NCBI GenBank assembly: GCA_003279585.1
Contig: QCHH01000007.1
Span: 1-63,500 of the forward strand
Origin: Prochlorococcus sp. AG-402-A08
GTDB lineage: Bacteria; Cyanobacteriota; Cyanobacteriia; PCC-6307; Cyanobiaceae
DNA: 63,500 bases
Direction of reading: 5' to 3'
How positions within the stretch are numbered: position 1 is the stretch's first letter; each line of letters starts with the position of its first letter. The notes beneath the pieces were generated by a model. The model worked only from the letters and a program-made list of their open reading frames with translations, was not told the origin of the DNA and ran no database searches. The position numbers were made by a program, and so were the translations under genes. Shown here one piece after another: positions 29,236 through 36,832 of this stretch.

Positions 29236-29433
29236 TGATTTTTATTTAATTAGTAGCATTATACTAAAACTAAAAAGTCTTATTATTTTAGCTTAATAAA
29301 TCTATGGTTTCCGAGCTATTGTTACTACCTTTTGATTTATAAATTATAGGGTTAATACTATTTTATTAACTCTTTTTACCTCCAATATGCCTCAATTTTT
29401 TATATAATAAATCAAAATAGTTTCAGAATTCAA

Positions 29434-29889
29434 ATGCCTTTAAAGTTAGGCGATCAAATACCTGATTTCTCACTCTCTGATCAACTAGGAGTATCTAGGA
29501 CGAATAAGCAAGCTAAAGGTAGGCCACTAGTGTTATTTTTTTATCCCAAAGATGATACCCCTGGTTGTACAGCCGAAAATTGCGGCTTCAGAGATAAATA
29601 TGATCTTTTTAAACTATTTGGTGCTGAGGTTTGGGGGGTGAGTGGAGATGATGAAGCAAGTCACAGATCTTTTGCTGACAAAAATAAGCTGCCATTCCCA
29701 TTACTATGTGACACGGATAATTCTTTGAGAAGAGCTTTTGGTGTTCCTAAAGTTCTTGGTTTGCTTGACGGCCGTGTGACTTATATTGTCGACTCAAAAG
29801 GTATTATTAGGCATATTTTTAATGACCTTTTAAATGGTCCTGCTCATGTAAATGAGGCACTAAGGGTATTAGGTGAAATAAGAAATTAA
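29434..29889 (+). CDS. bcp: Peroxiredoxin, PrxQ/Bcp type
   Basis: PrxQ reduces hydrogen peroxide and alkyl hydroperoxides using thioredoxin. The 151-residue product has the peroxidatic and resolving cysteines in FYPKDDTPGCTAENCGFRD (Cys-x4-Cys), preceded by GDQIPDFSLSDQ. Electron supply by NTRC (54.2-55.6 kb) or thioredoxin is likely from known cyanobacterial biology. Confidence 0.95.
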   Translation: MPLKLGDQIPDFSLSDQLGVSRTNKQAKGRPLVLFFYPKDDTPGCTAENCGFRDKYDLFKLFGAEVWGVSGDDEASHRSFADKNKLPFPLLCDTDNSLRRAFGVPKVLGLLDGRVTYIVDSKGIIRHIFNDLLNGPAHVNEALRVLGEIRN

Positions 29890-29947
29890 TTAATTCTGGT
29901 AGAAATTTTAATTTTTTTGTTTTCTAAAGTAGTTGTTTAAGAAATAC

Positions 29948-30223
29948 TCAAGATATTAATTTGCTACTAATTTCTTTCGCTTGTAGTTTTTCTACAACTG
30001 TTTCAGAAGAAATCTTTGCAACATCATTCAAGCCGTTTGCATCAAACCAAGGTGCTGTTGCCCAGTCGAATCCTTTACCGAAGGTATTATCTGGAGAAAT
30101 TATATACCAGTGGCAAGCAGTGTCGGGAACATCTACTGCACATTTTGACCAATTATCACTCCACTGAGGCACTTGAACCCAAAGTAAAGTTGAGAAAAAT
30201 ATAGATAATAAAGAAGTGAACAT
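29948..30223 (-). CDS. Small exported or anchored hypothetical protein
   Basis: The 91-residue product starts MFTSLLSIFFSTLLWVQVPQW, a hydrophobic stretch with little positive charge, which may be a signal or anchor. Two Cys (CAVDVPDTACHWYIISPDN) and several Trp/Asp follow. The end is KLQAKEISSKLIS. I do not recognise the family. The ORFs on the opposite strand here are shadows. Confidence 0.6.
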   Translation of the reverse strand: MFTSLLSIFFSTLLWVQVPQWSDNWSKCAVDVPDTACHWYIISPDNTFGKGFDWATAPWFDANGLNDVAKISSETVVEKLQAKEISSKLIS

Positions 30224-30319
30224 TTCTTTAGATTTACTTTATTTTAGTGTTTTTTTTTCTTGAATGAGGATTTAAAAAAAATTTTTTGAAAGATAATCAA
30301 ATAGTTATTATAAGTTAAT

Positions 30320-30520
30320 CTAATTAATCTTCCTATTATTTTTTAAGTACCTCAGGCATAAAATTTCTTGGCTCTGTTCATTTTCTCCAGAATTTATAAT
30401 CCATTCTTTAAATTCTTGATAAAGAACGGATCTATCTATTTTATTTATTTCAGTCATCCTAATTAAGGTACAACTAAGTGTGATTGAAATAATTTCCTCA
30501 ACAGAAGGGTTATTCTTCAA
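30320..30520 (-). CDS. Small protein with QE[FY]xEWI motif, copy 1
   Basis: The 66-residue product has a hydrophobic helix (EEIISITLSCTLIRMTEI) followed by LYQEFKEWIINS. The same arrangement occurs in the genes at 33396-33590 and 55688-55918, so this is a paralogous family of small proteins. No known domain. Confidence 0.6.
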   Translation of the reverse strand: MKNNPSVEEIISITLSCTLIRMTEINKIDRSVLYQEFKEWIINSGENEQSQEILCLRYLKNNRKIN

Positions 30521-30702
30521 TTTTTTTTTGGATCTCGTCTGAGTAATTTAATTAAAAATTCTCTATGACGAGTCTTTTGGCCTATAATTTTATATTAAAT
30601 TTATCAATCGAATATAATTACCCAATAATGTAAGGTATTCTTATAAATATTATTTCAAGTTAGTTATCATGCACGTATACTATTTTCTAAATCTATTTTT
30701 CA

Positions 30703-30813
30703 ATGGAAAGAGAAACTAAAAACAAATATTTCCTTATTTGTGTTGAAGAGATTTGGGAAGAAATAGAGGCTCAAATTTATGAACTATTAGGTGCAATATT
30801 CTTCTTTGGTTAA
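30703..30813 (+). CDS. Candidate 36-residue protein
   Basis: ATG at 30703 to TAA at 30811. The product begins MERETKNKYFLICVEEIWEE and ends ELLGAIFFFG, an acidic amphipathic helix with a hydrophobic tail. No SD is obvious. It is the only coding-like segment in the 419-base gap 30521-30939, and may still be chance. Confidence 0.3.
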   Translation: MERETKNKYFLICVEEIWEEIEAQIYELLGAIFFFG

Positions 30814-30939
30814 TTTATTTGATTTTTTAACCACATTGGATGACTAAAGTATTTGATCTTTTTAGAAAATTAAATTAATCGTAGGATAAATCCTCAATTA
30901 ATAGAGAATTTATTTCCAATTAATTTACATATTGATTTT

Positions 30940-31296
30940 TTAGTGCTCTAAGCTTTTCTCTTTGGCGACTAATTCTATAAATTTCCATACAAGGGCATGT
31001 TTGTAGTCGTCCTTATTTGGACATGCCGATACTACTTCTTTCCATGAGAAATTATCTTGATCTTTATTGTCTTTTAGTGGTGATCCAAAATCTCTTGCAA
31101 GATCAGAAAGGAAAGAGTATCCAAGTCTATCTGAAGTATATTGGATGATCTCATCTGAGTAACTCATATATAGCAAGAGAGTGTCAGCTTGATAGTTATG
31201 TCTTGTGCATGCACCATCAGAACAACCACTACTCGCAATCTCTAAACACGCTTTATGATCATAGGTTTCCTTGATTAACTCAACTAATTTTCCCAT
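30940..31296 (-). CDS. Hypothetical protein, Cys-containing
   Basis: From ATG at 31296 the product has 118 residues: MGKLVELIKETYDHKACLEI, then ASSGCSDGACTRHNYQADT and a helical remainder with DDYKHALVWKFIELVAKEK. The frame is open to 31314, but MGKLVEL looks a more natural start. The CSDGACTRH cluster could bind metal, which is speculation. I do not recognise the family. Confidence 0.6.
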   Translation of the reverse strand: MGKLVELIKETYDHKACLEIASSGCSDGACTRHNYQADTLLLYMSYSDEIIQYTSDRLGYSFLSDLARDFGSPLKDNKDQDNFSWKEVVSACPNKDDYKHALVWKFIELVAKEKSLEH

Positions 31297-31576
31297 TTGA
31301 TTTTTCCAGCACACTTCTGTTATAGCTAATAAAAAATATAATTACGTGTTCAACCATATAAACAAATAAAATTTAGAAAATAACTAAATATTATTTTTCG
31401 TTGAATTGCGATTAGGTAAATGTACTGTTTTTTTGGATTTGAAAATTCTTAAACGAAATAAAAAAATTGAAAATGCTTAGTTTATTGTTAGCTAATAAAT
31501 GAAACTCTGTTAAAGATAATCAAAGCTATAGAAATGATTTGAAATTTCTCAATAAATTATTAAAATAATAAATATT

Positions 31577-32002
31577 TTAGTCAACAAATCTTGAGTATAA
31601 CCATCTAAAAAATGTTCCTATAACTGGAATATTACCAAATGTTCCTGAACAAAAATCAAAATAATCTCTATGTTCCTTCACCCTCCCTTCTTCATCAAAT
31701 ATTAATCGTGTTGCCCCATCGTATACAAATTCGATACCTTTTATTTTTAAACCCATTGTCCATTCAACAAAAGCAATATTATTATTAATGGCAATTGAAT
31801 GTGATTCTAGATAAATATCATCGCATCTTTTGATTAATCCATCTTGGGCTTTGATATATGCATCAATTCCATTTTTTTCTTGAGTAGGGTCGATGAATTT
31901 AACTTGTTGATTATAGAAAGATTCCCATTCTTCTCTAGATGGAGCTTTCTCTCCATAAGATAAATTAAAGAATTTGTTTAATTCTTTTTCCTTGATGAGC
32001 AT
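31577..32002 (-). CDS. SnoaL/NTF2-like protein
   Basis: The 141-residue product fits the NTF2-like cone fold: an N-terminal helix with REEWESFYNQQVKFIDPTQE, GIDAYIKAQDGL, and beta strands NNIAFVEWTMGLKIKGIEFV and DGATRLIFDEEGRVKEHRDYF, quoted in parts. Such proteins include isomerases and many binding proteins; the pocket residues do not identify a reaction. Confidence 0.75.
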   Translation of the reverse strand: MLIKEKELNKFFNLSYGEKAPSREEWESFYNQQVKFIDPTQEKNGIDAYIKAQDGLIKRCDDIYLESHSIAINNNIAFVEWTMGLKIKGIEFVYDGATRLIFDEEGRVKEHRDYFDFCSGTFGNIPVIGTFFRWLYSRFVD

Positions 32003-32116
32003 TGAACTTAATGTTTTAATTACAATCTAGATTATTTAAATAGACACCGCGTTGAAGCTATGTCATCAAGATAACTCAGAAATAGCTTAGATTTAGTATC
32101 TATTCATTTAGCTCAT

Positions 32117-32458
32117 ATGAACAGTAAGAACATTCTTATTTCTATTGCTGTCCTTGGAATAGGAATAATCCTCTATAAATTGCTTTTAGGAATTGTCCTG
32201 CCAATAGCTTTGTTTGTCTCTCTTGGATATGTTTTGAAGTTCTTACTTAAGAACTCTGAATCTAATTCAGTTGAGGAAATTTCTCAGATTTTAACTAATA
32301 GTGAAAGTTCTGAATCAAATGACAACATAGTTGAAATTAAACCCATTGAAGAGGATAAGCCTGTCGAAGAGGATAAGCCTGTCGAAGAGGATAAGCCTGT
32401 CGAAGAGGATAAGCCTGTTGAAAAAGACCAGCCTGATCAAGAAGATAAATCTAATTAA
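32117..32458 (+). CDS. Membrane protein with acidic EDKPVE repeat tail
   Basis: The 113-residue product has a hydrophobic N-terminal half with helices at about residues 6-25 and 26-44 (ILISIAVLGIGIILYKLLLG; VLPIALFVSLGYVLKFLL). A low-complexity acidic tail follows, with four tandem EDKPVE units and degenerate further copies. No catalytic features. The tail could be a flexible periplasmic or cytosolic linker. Confidence 0.65.
   Translation: MNSKNILISIAVLGIGIILYKLLLGIVLPIALFVSLGYVLKFLLKNSESNSVEEISQILTNSESSESNDNIVEIKPIEEDKPVEEDKPVEEDKPVEEDKPVEKDQPDQEDKSN
32351..32422. repeat. Four tandem 18-bp repeats
   Basis: Four copies of GAGGATAAGCCTGTCGAA, the last with one substitution, encode the EDKPVE units. 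The near-identity at DNA level indicates recent expansion. Confidence 0.95.
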
Positions 32459-32500
32459 GAGGTGATTATTGAATATTAAAAATGATTTCTCAGGTTCTTT

Positions 32501-32719
32501 ATGGATACAAATTCAAAAAATAGTTACTGGGATTCAAAGCCTTATTGGTGTCAACCTTGGTCAATTATTGGCTTTGGAATTTTAGTTCTGGTTTTTAGTT
32601 TGAAACTGTTTAACAACATTATAATTACTTCGATTTTAGGCTTTTTAATTATTATTTGGTGGATATTATTTTTAATACTTGCTCCGAATTCATATCAAGA
32701 GATTAATGATAAAAAATAA
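32501..32719 (+). CDS. Small membrane protein, two TM helices
   Basis: The 72-residue product has an aromatic N-terminus (NSYWDSKPYWCQPWSIIGFG), helices at about residues 18-34 and 37-59, and a short polar tail. It starts 42 bases after the EDKPVE-repeat gene on the same strand, so the two may be co-transcribed. Not recognised. Confidence 0.65.
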   Translation: MDTNSKNSYWDSKPYWCQPWSIIGFGILVLVFSLKLFNNIIITSILGFLIIIWWILFLILAPNSYQEINDKK

Positions 32720-32837
32720 TTATATTTAAGAGAAGTAAGAAATTTAATTGAAGTCCTTATTTTTTACTACTTTTATTTGTTCTGGATTGAAAGCCTATGT
32801 AGCCTCCTAAAAACGCTTTCGATTTGTCCAGTAAAAT

Positions 32838-33023
32838 TCAACTAACTCTCTTGTGGAGCTTGTTATTAGAGCTTCTCTGCCTAGTCCTAGTCCGCTTGAA
32901 AGCTTTAGGCTCGTGGTTGGTTTCCAACTTGAAGTTTTTGAAGATTCCATTTGATACCTCAATTAATAGATTGAATAAGTATGCGAAGAATCCTTTCCCT
33001 TTATTGATCGTTTCATTAATCAT
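32838..33023 (-). CDS. Candidate SOS-controlled small protein, 61 residues
   Basis: ATG at 33023 opens a 61-codon frame: MINETINKGKGFFAYLFNLL starts an amphipathic or membrane-seeking segment to about residue 31, and the C-terminal half is strongly basic (KAFKRTRTRQRSSNNKLHKR). It lies about 70 bases downstream of a minus-strand promoter that contains a LexA-type box, which is the main reason to consider it real. No good SD is seen. A Leu-rich frame on the other strand (TTG at 32824 to 33033) occupies the same bases and is the alternative. Confidence 0.35.
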   Translation of the reverse strand: MINETINKGKGFFAYLFNLLIEVSNGIFKNFKLETNHEPKAFKRTRTRQRSSNNKLHKRVS

Positions 33024-33033
33024 GCCTATCTAG

Positions 33034-33395
33034 TTAAATGATTTTTGGTAAATGCTAGGCAAGCAAGTTGAGATTCTTCAGCAAAACCTAAACGCCTATT
33101 CATAGTACATCTGTACTATGAAATTGTCAATTCTTCTTTAATGGTGATCCAGTGCCATTTTATCAAAGTTAAAAGAAATAAGATACTAATAGAAAGTATT
33201 TTTAAGTTTTTTTATATTTTATTTGTTAAAAAAACTATTATTAATTAATGATATAAATATGTTAAAAAATAATCAAATATTATAAATCCAAAATAGTATA
33301 TATAAAAACTTTTTTGGATCTATATATACTAAATATTTAAGTATAATTAAGTTATTTATAAAATTGTAATCTAAACTTATGTAAGTTAGTTTAGA
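33034..33395. other. AT-rich gene-free region containing a LexA-box promoter
   Basis: No clear gene is seen. The first 100 bases carry the LexA-type promoter described separately. A 35-codon plus-strand ORF from ATG at 33141, with a hydrophobic centre (KILIESIFKFFYILFV), lies just beyond it. The remaining 200 bases are almost pure A/T. Confidence 0.5.
33101..33130 (-). promoter_or_regulatory. Sigma70-type promoter with embedded LexA (SOS) box
   Basis: On the minus strand TTGACA (33130-33125) is followed after exactly 17 bases by TACTAT (33107-33102). Between and across them lies the perfect dyad CATAGTACA-TC-TGTACTATG as read on the plus strand (33101-33120). Its core AGTACATCTGTACT (33104-33117) fits the published cyanobacterial LexA consensus RGTACNNNDGTWCB at every position. 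LexA bound here would block polymerase. Predicted transcription runs leftward from about 33095. Confidence 0.75.
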
Positions 33396-33590
33396 TTAAT
33401 TAAAAGTGAATTTATCTATGACCAGTATCTCCTGTGTTGAAAAATCGCTAGCAGATATACAATTTATCCATTCTTTATATTCTTGTGCAATAGCTAATTG
33501 ATCACCTGGATTCACTTCAACAGTTCTTTTTAAAATATGAGATAAACCTTTAACTAATAAATCTTCTATCCCTTTTTGATTTTCGTGCAT
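33396..33590 (-). CDS. Small protein with QE[FY]xEWI motif, copy 2
   Basis: The 64-residue product has an amphipathic helix (GIEDLLVKGLSHILKRTVEV) followed by QLAIAQEYKEWINCISASDF. It is similar in layout to the proteins at 30320-30520 and 55688-55918. Unknown function. Confidence 0.6.
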   Translation of the reverse strand: MHENQKGIEDLLVKGLSHILKRTVEVNPGDQLAIAQEYKEWINCISASDFSTQEILVIDKFTFN

Positions 33591-33697
33591 TAGCTGTTTG
33601 CTTCTATTCCATAATAACTTTTTTATCTAATTTGTAAATAGAGATTATCTTTTATCATAAAAATTAAATATTTTAGAGAATTACATAATCAAATTTA

Positions 33698-34039
33698 TTA
33701 GACTGGATTACTATCTTCATTTTTATTTTGTGAGGGTATAAATCCTAATTCTTCTGTTAACTGGACCAATCTGAGTTGCGAATCTTCTATATTTAAATTT
33801 ATTTGATAAGAATCTTCTTTTATATCGTTACTCTTTTTATTACACTCGCTAGTTACTTTTTTTATAGAGATCTTTGACTTAATTAATTTCATAGTAATAT
33901 TAATAAAATTCATATTTATTAAATAAAATGAGATAATGATTCCAATTAGAACGAGATAAATATTATGAATAAAAAAATATGAAAACACGAGAATGAATGA
34001 TAAAATCTCTAATAGATTATTAGTTTTGTAACTGTTCAT
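33698..34039 (-). CDS. Membrane protein, last gene of the small-gene cluster
   Basis: The 113-residue product has two hydrophobic stretches at about residues 11-45 (EILSFILVFSYFFIHNIYLV, then IGIIISFYLI), followed by a polar Lys/Ser/Glu-rich half ending NSxVxLTEELGFIPSQNKNE-like sequence (seen: LVQLTEELGFIPSQNKNEDS). It starts two bases after the stop of the gene upstream, so it is co-transcribed. Not recognised. Confidence 0.65.
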   Translation of the reverse strand: MNSYKTNNLLEILSFILVFSYFFIHNIYLVLIGIIISFYLINMNFINITMKLIKSKISIKKVTSECNKKSNDIKEDSYQINLNIEDSQLRLVQLTEELGFIPSQNKNEDSNPV

Positions 34040-34041
34040 AA

Positions 34042-34362
34042 TTATGCAACATCCTTTTGATTTATTTTACTTTGCCTTGCTAATAATGTCAGATCATATG
34101 ATGATTGTATTTGATTATTATAGTCTAGATCATCAATAAACCTCGAGATAATTTTTTTATTGTTTTTCAATTTATTAAATATTTTCTTTGGCAGGTCAGG
34201 AAGAACTATTGGTTTTTTATCTTTTGATCTTATATATCTTTTTCTTTGCCCACTATCAACAGTGGAGAAATTGAATTCATTACTTTCTGAAAAATTCGTT
34301 TTTCTGCATCTTGACTCTGTTATTGCCATTAGTTCCGAAAGACTTCTTATTGATGGAATCAT
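34042..34362 (-). CDS. Basic hypothetical protein of the small-gene cluster
   Basis: The 106-residue product is basic and Lys/Ser-rich: MIPSIRSLSELMAITESRCR at the start, KPIVLPDLPKKIFNKLKNNK in the middle and YDLTLLARQSKINQKDVA at the end. No TM segment. Its ATG overlaps the previous stop by four bases (ATGA). Possibly nucleic-acid-binding from its charge; no family recognised. Confidence 0.65.
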   Translation of the reverse strand: MIPSIRSLSELMAITESRCRKTNFSESNEFNFSTVDSGQRKRYIRSKDKKPIVLPDLPKKIFNKLKNNKKIISRFIDDLDYNNQIQSSYDLTLLARQSKINQKDVA

Positions 34363-34520
34363 GCTACATACCTCTCGTCGTTTTTTGTGAGTTGTTTACT
34401 TTTTATGCTTGTATGTTTTTTGTAAGCATTTATATAGTTCACGTCGTACATTCCTAATCCTTCTTTCTTTGGATTATATAAATGTATGTGTCCACTTCTT
34501 GAGTTTGATTTCTTATTCAT
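34359..34520 (-). CDS. Small basic protein, 53 residues, of the cluster
   Basis: ATG at 34520 to TGA at 34359, overlapping the next ATG. The product begins MNKKSNSRSGHIHLYNPKKE, then GLGMYDVNYINAYKKHTSIK and a basic tail. Coupling on both sides and the clean frame support a real gene. Unknown family. Confidence 0.6.
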   Translation of the reverse strand: MNKKSNSRSGHIHLYNPKKEGLGMYDVNYINAYKKHTSIKSKQLTKNDERYVA

Positions 34521-34525
34521 GATAT

Positions 34526-34702
34526 TTATATTAAGCTCCTTTTCTTTTGCTCATAACTTTCAGCTTTTGTTGAGAGAAGATTGCCTTTAGGCCTATATCT
34601 TTCTCTTAACTTGTTTGATAAACCTTGGCCTATATTTTCAATTAGTTCGTTTTTAGCATTTTTTCTATTGGGAGGGCTTTTGAAAGAGTGCTTGCTTTTC
34701 AT
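34526..34702 (-). CDS. Small basic protein, 58 residues, of the cluster
   Basis: ATG at 34702 to TAA at 34526. The product begins MKSKHSFKSPPNRKNAKNEL, then IENIGQGLSNKLRERYRPKG and a basic tail; the charge pattern suggests RNA or DNA contact. It starts 42 bases after the leader gene and ends five bases before the next. Unknown family. Confidence 0.6.
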   Translation of the reverse strand: MKSKHSFKSPPNRKNAKNELIENIGQGLSNKLRERYRPKGNLLSTKAESYEQKKRSLI

Positions 34703-34744
34703 TTAGGTTGGATAATAGTTTTAAAAGGTTTTTTAATAGATGAA

Positions 34745-35365
34745 TTAGAGAAGAGATTTGATTTTGTCTCTATTTGATAGTAGTTCGCTTAGTTTTTTGT
34801 TTTCATCTTGAAGGCTAACTATTATTTTTTTATAAGTCTCTATCTTCTCTTTAAGAGATTTTATTTTTTCGCTTTCTGTTTTCTTAGGCGACACTTTTGC
34901 TGATCGTTTCCCTCCTTTGACTAATACTCTTACTGTTGCCTCTGTCATTCTTTCCCCATTTTCCAATGCCTTGAAAACTCTCTGCCGCTCCTTGTCCGTT
35001 ACTCCTTTGCTTCCCATCAGAGCAAGAGATCTAGGCGTTAATGATGCAAGAAGGTTGTCTTCTATATCTGATCCTCCTAGCCAGTTTGTGTAAGCACTGA
35101 CTAGATCAATGGCGAATCTTTCTGAGCAATTTATTGCACCCGACTTTAGGAATGCCCTCCAATTCCCTGGCTTAATATTTCCCTTTATGTCGGAAAGATT
35201 GGCGGCAACGGCTCTTAATGACTGTCCGACACAGCTCAGCTCCTCGTTTATCTCTACAACAGACTCCTTTACATATTCAACCTGGGCGGGCACGAGTCCC
35301 TTGGTTACCTCGCTATTCAGCGGAATATTTGCTAGGTCAACCACCTCTGTCGGTGATAAGTCCAT
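34745..35365 (-). CDS. Leader gene of the small-gene cluster, DUF3102-like with coiled coil
   Basis: From ATG at 35365 the product has 206 residues: MDLSPTEVVDLANIPLNSEV, a helical core (SLRAVAANLSDIKGNIKPGN, then WRAFLKSGAINCSERFAIDL), the LTPRSLALMGSKGVTDKERQ segment, and a C-terminal leucine-heptad coiled coil. The core layout is reminiscent of DUF3102/ParB-like proteins of mobile elements, a tentative resemblance only. The frame is open to 35425, but a -10/-35 pair lies between the two starts, which favours 35365. Confidence 0.65.
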   Translation of the reverse strand: MDLSPTEVVDLANIPLNSEVTKGLVPAQVEYVKESVVEINEELSCVGQSLRAVAANLSDIKGNIKPGNWRAFLKSGAINCSERFAIDLVSAYTNWLGGSDIEDNLLASLTPRSLALMGSKGVTDKERQRVFKALENGERMTEATVRVLVKGGKRSAKVSPKKTESEKIKSLKEKIETYKKIIVSLQDENKKLSELLSNRDKIKSLL

Positions 35366-35387
35366 AGGCTTAGCTAAATACTTTTTC

Positions 35388-35423
35388 AATATACGCCCTG
35401 TGACGAGTCGGAACAATAGGTTC
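35388..35423 (-). promoter_or_regulatory. Promoter of the small-gene cluster with GAAC-N5-GTTC dyad
   Basis: On the minus strand TTGTTC is followed after 17 bases by TATATT (35393-35388). ATG 35365 lies about 15 bases after the predicted transcription start. The -35 overlaps GAAC (35411-35414) - AATAG - GTTC (35420-35423), an inverted repeat that may be an operator. It does not fit the LexA consensus. Confidence 0.45.
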
Positions 35424-36054
35424 AAATGTACTATTTTCTGCGGTTCTTGGATTTCCAGACTTTCGCTATAAATCTTTCATATTGTTTTACCTTTTTATCC
35501 TCTTAGTGATCGCCTTGATAAGATTTATGATCATATGATTTTTGTAGAATGTTTCATTGGTATCAATAGGTCTAAACTCTGTATTTTTTTGTGTCTTTGT
35601 TGGCTTTTCTGCTGCTTTGCCTAAGCTATGACCCAGCCTAATTAATTTTTTTCTAATCCTATTATTAACTCTTTATTTGGCTTGATCTGGTACAACTGAG
35701 TATATGTACTTAGTTGTCGATACTCTCCTTGCTAGGCAGGTGGTGTGAATCTTGCGTATAGATATAGGTTGAATTAATTCTCTTCGTTGGGTTGCTGCAC
35801 CTCTACCGCACCACATTTTTGTACAGGATTTTCTTTTTAATTGCTATGCCAACTAATTCAAATTTATTGTTTCTAATCTCTGCTGTATCGCAAATAATGT
35901 ATTTTCAACATTAAAGACGTAGGCGAAAGTAACCTATAGCAAGTCAGTCATAGCAATAGTTCTTAAGTTTATATTACAGCTGAATAAGGTCTTTAGGCAT
36001 TGTTTAGGCAACTGGCTGTATTTTAAAATGAGTTTTTACTTTTATTAATTAATA
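35424..36054. other. 630-base intergenic region with a 26-base dyad
   Basis: No credible gene is seen. The main structure is an 11-base-arm inverted repeat, ACAACTGAGTA (35692-35702) and TACTTAGTTGT (35707-35717), with one G/T wobble. It could be an operator, RNA hairpin or recombination-related site. Base composition is uneven, with a less AT-rich patch at about 35730-35830. Confidence 0.5.
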
Positions 36055-36696
36055 ATGGAAGTTAAAAAAATATATCCTCCTTCTATTCCTTTTTTGCAAG
36101 TAAAACTGGACAAAATAATTATAGATTACTTATGGAATATAATTGATATTGCAAAATCTAATAATATAAATTTTAATAGAAAATTAGCAGGTAATATTTC
36201 TGAAAGTCTTTTGCTTGAAGATAAGAATTCGTATTTCTATAAATCTGTTTGTTTGCCTTTGGTAAAATATTTTCGAGATAATAAATCTCTTGAGAATGAT
36301 CCTGTTTCACAAAATACATTATTAGGTTCAAATCCTAAACTTTTATTGAATCAATTTTGGGTCAACTATCAATATCAGACTGAATTCAATCCTTATCATG
36401 ATCATAGTGGTGTCTATTCTTTTGCGATTTGGATGAAGATTCCTTATTCTTGTTCAGATCAGAAAAAGCTACCACAGTTTTGTAATATTAAAGAATCAAA
36501 TATAAAGGTGGGATCTTTTGAATTTGAATATACTGATATTCTTGGTTCCATTCGGCAATTAACTTATGATTTATCACCTAAATATGAAGGCTATATGGTT
36601 TTCTTCCCTGCTAAATTAAGACATTGTGTTTATCCATTCTATGAAAGAGAGGAACCAAGAATTTCAATAGCAGGAAATTTATCTTATTTGCCTTAA
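36055..36696 (+). CDS. Putative 2OG-Fe(II) oxygenase (TIGR02466-like)
   Basis: The 213-residue product fits a family of putative 2-oxoglutarate/Fe(II) oxygenases: PYHDHSGVYSFAIWMKIPYS carries the likely metal-binding His/Asp, and VFFPAKLRHCVYPFYEREEP, then RISIAGNLSY, carry the second His and the Arg for 2-oxoglutarate. Similar genes are common in marine cyanobacteria and cyanophages. The substrate is unknown. It lies between the accessory cluster and glyQ. Confidence 0.75.
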   Translation: MEVKKIYPPSIPFLQVKLDKIIIDYLWNIIDIAKSNNINFNRKLAGNISESLLLEDKNSYFYKSVCLPLVKYFRDNKSLENDPVSQNTLLGSNPKLLLNQFWVNYQYQTEFNPYHDHSGVYSFAIWMKIPYSCSDQKKLPQFCNIKESNIKVGSFEFEYTDILGSIRQLTYDLSPKYEGYMVFFPAKLRHCVYPFYEREEPRISIAGNLSYLP

Positions 36697-36832
36697 TGAT
36701 ATGAGTAAAAAAAGTTAAAATCATATATATATTTCCATATTCTATTTTTTTTATTATTACGTTGTTTTTAAGTGTATATTTTTAAGAGGGATTAATAAAT
36801 TCAAATCTTTCATTATTTGATAATTATTTTAT

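Noticed and set aside
32824-33033. Leu-rich plus-strand frame of 69 codons from TTG
   Set aside because: It has no ATG, follows an in-frame stop and overlaps the LexA-promoter transcript; the minus-strand frame has the better promoter context, though neither is certain.
33141-33248. 35-codon plus-strand ORF just right of the LexA box
   Set aside because: It has no plus-strand promoter of quality comparable to the minus-strand one and is in nearly pure A/T; kept only as a remark.
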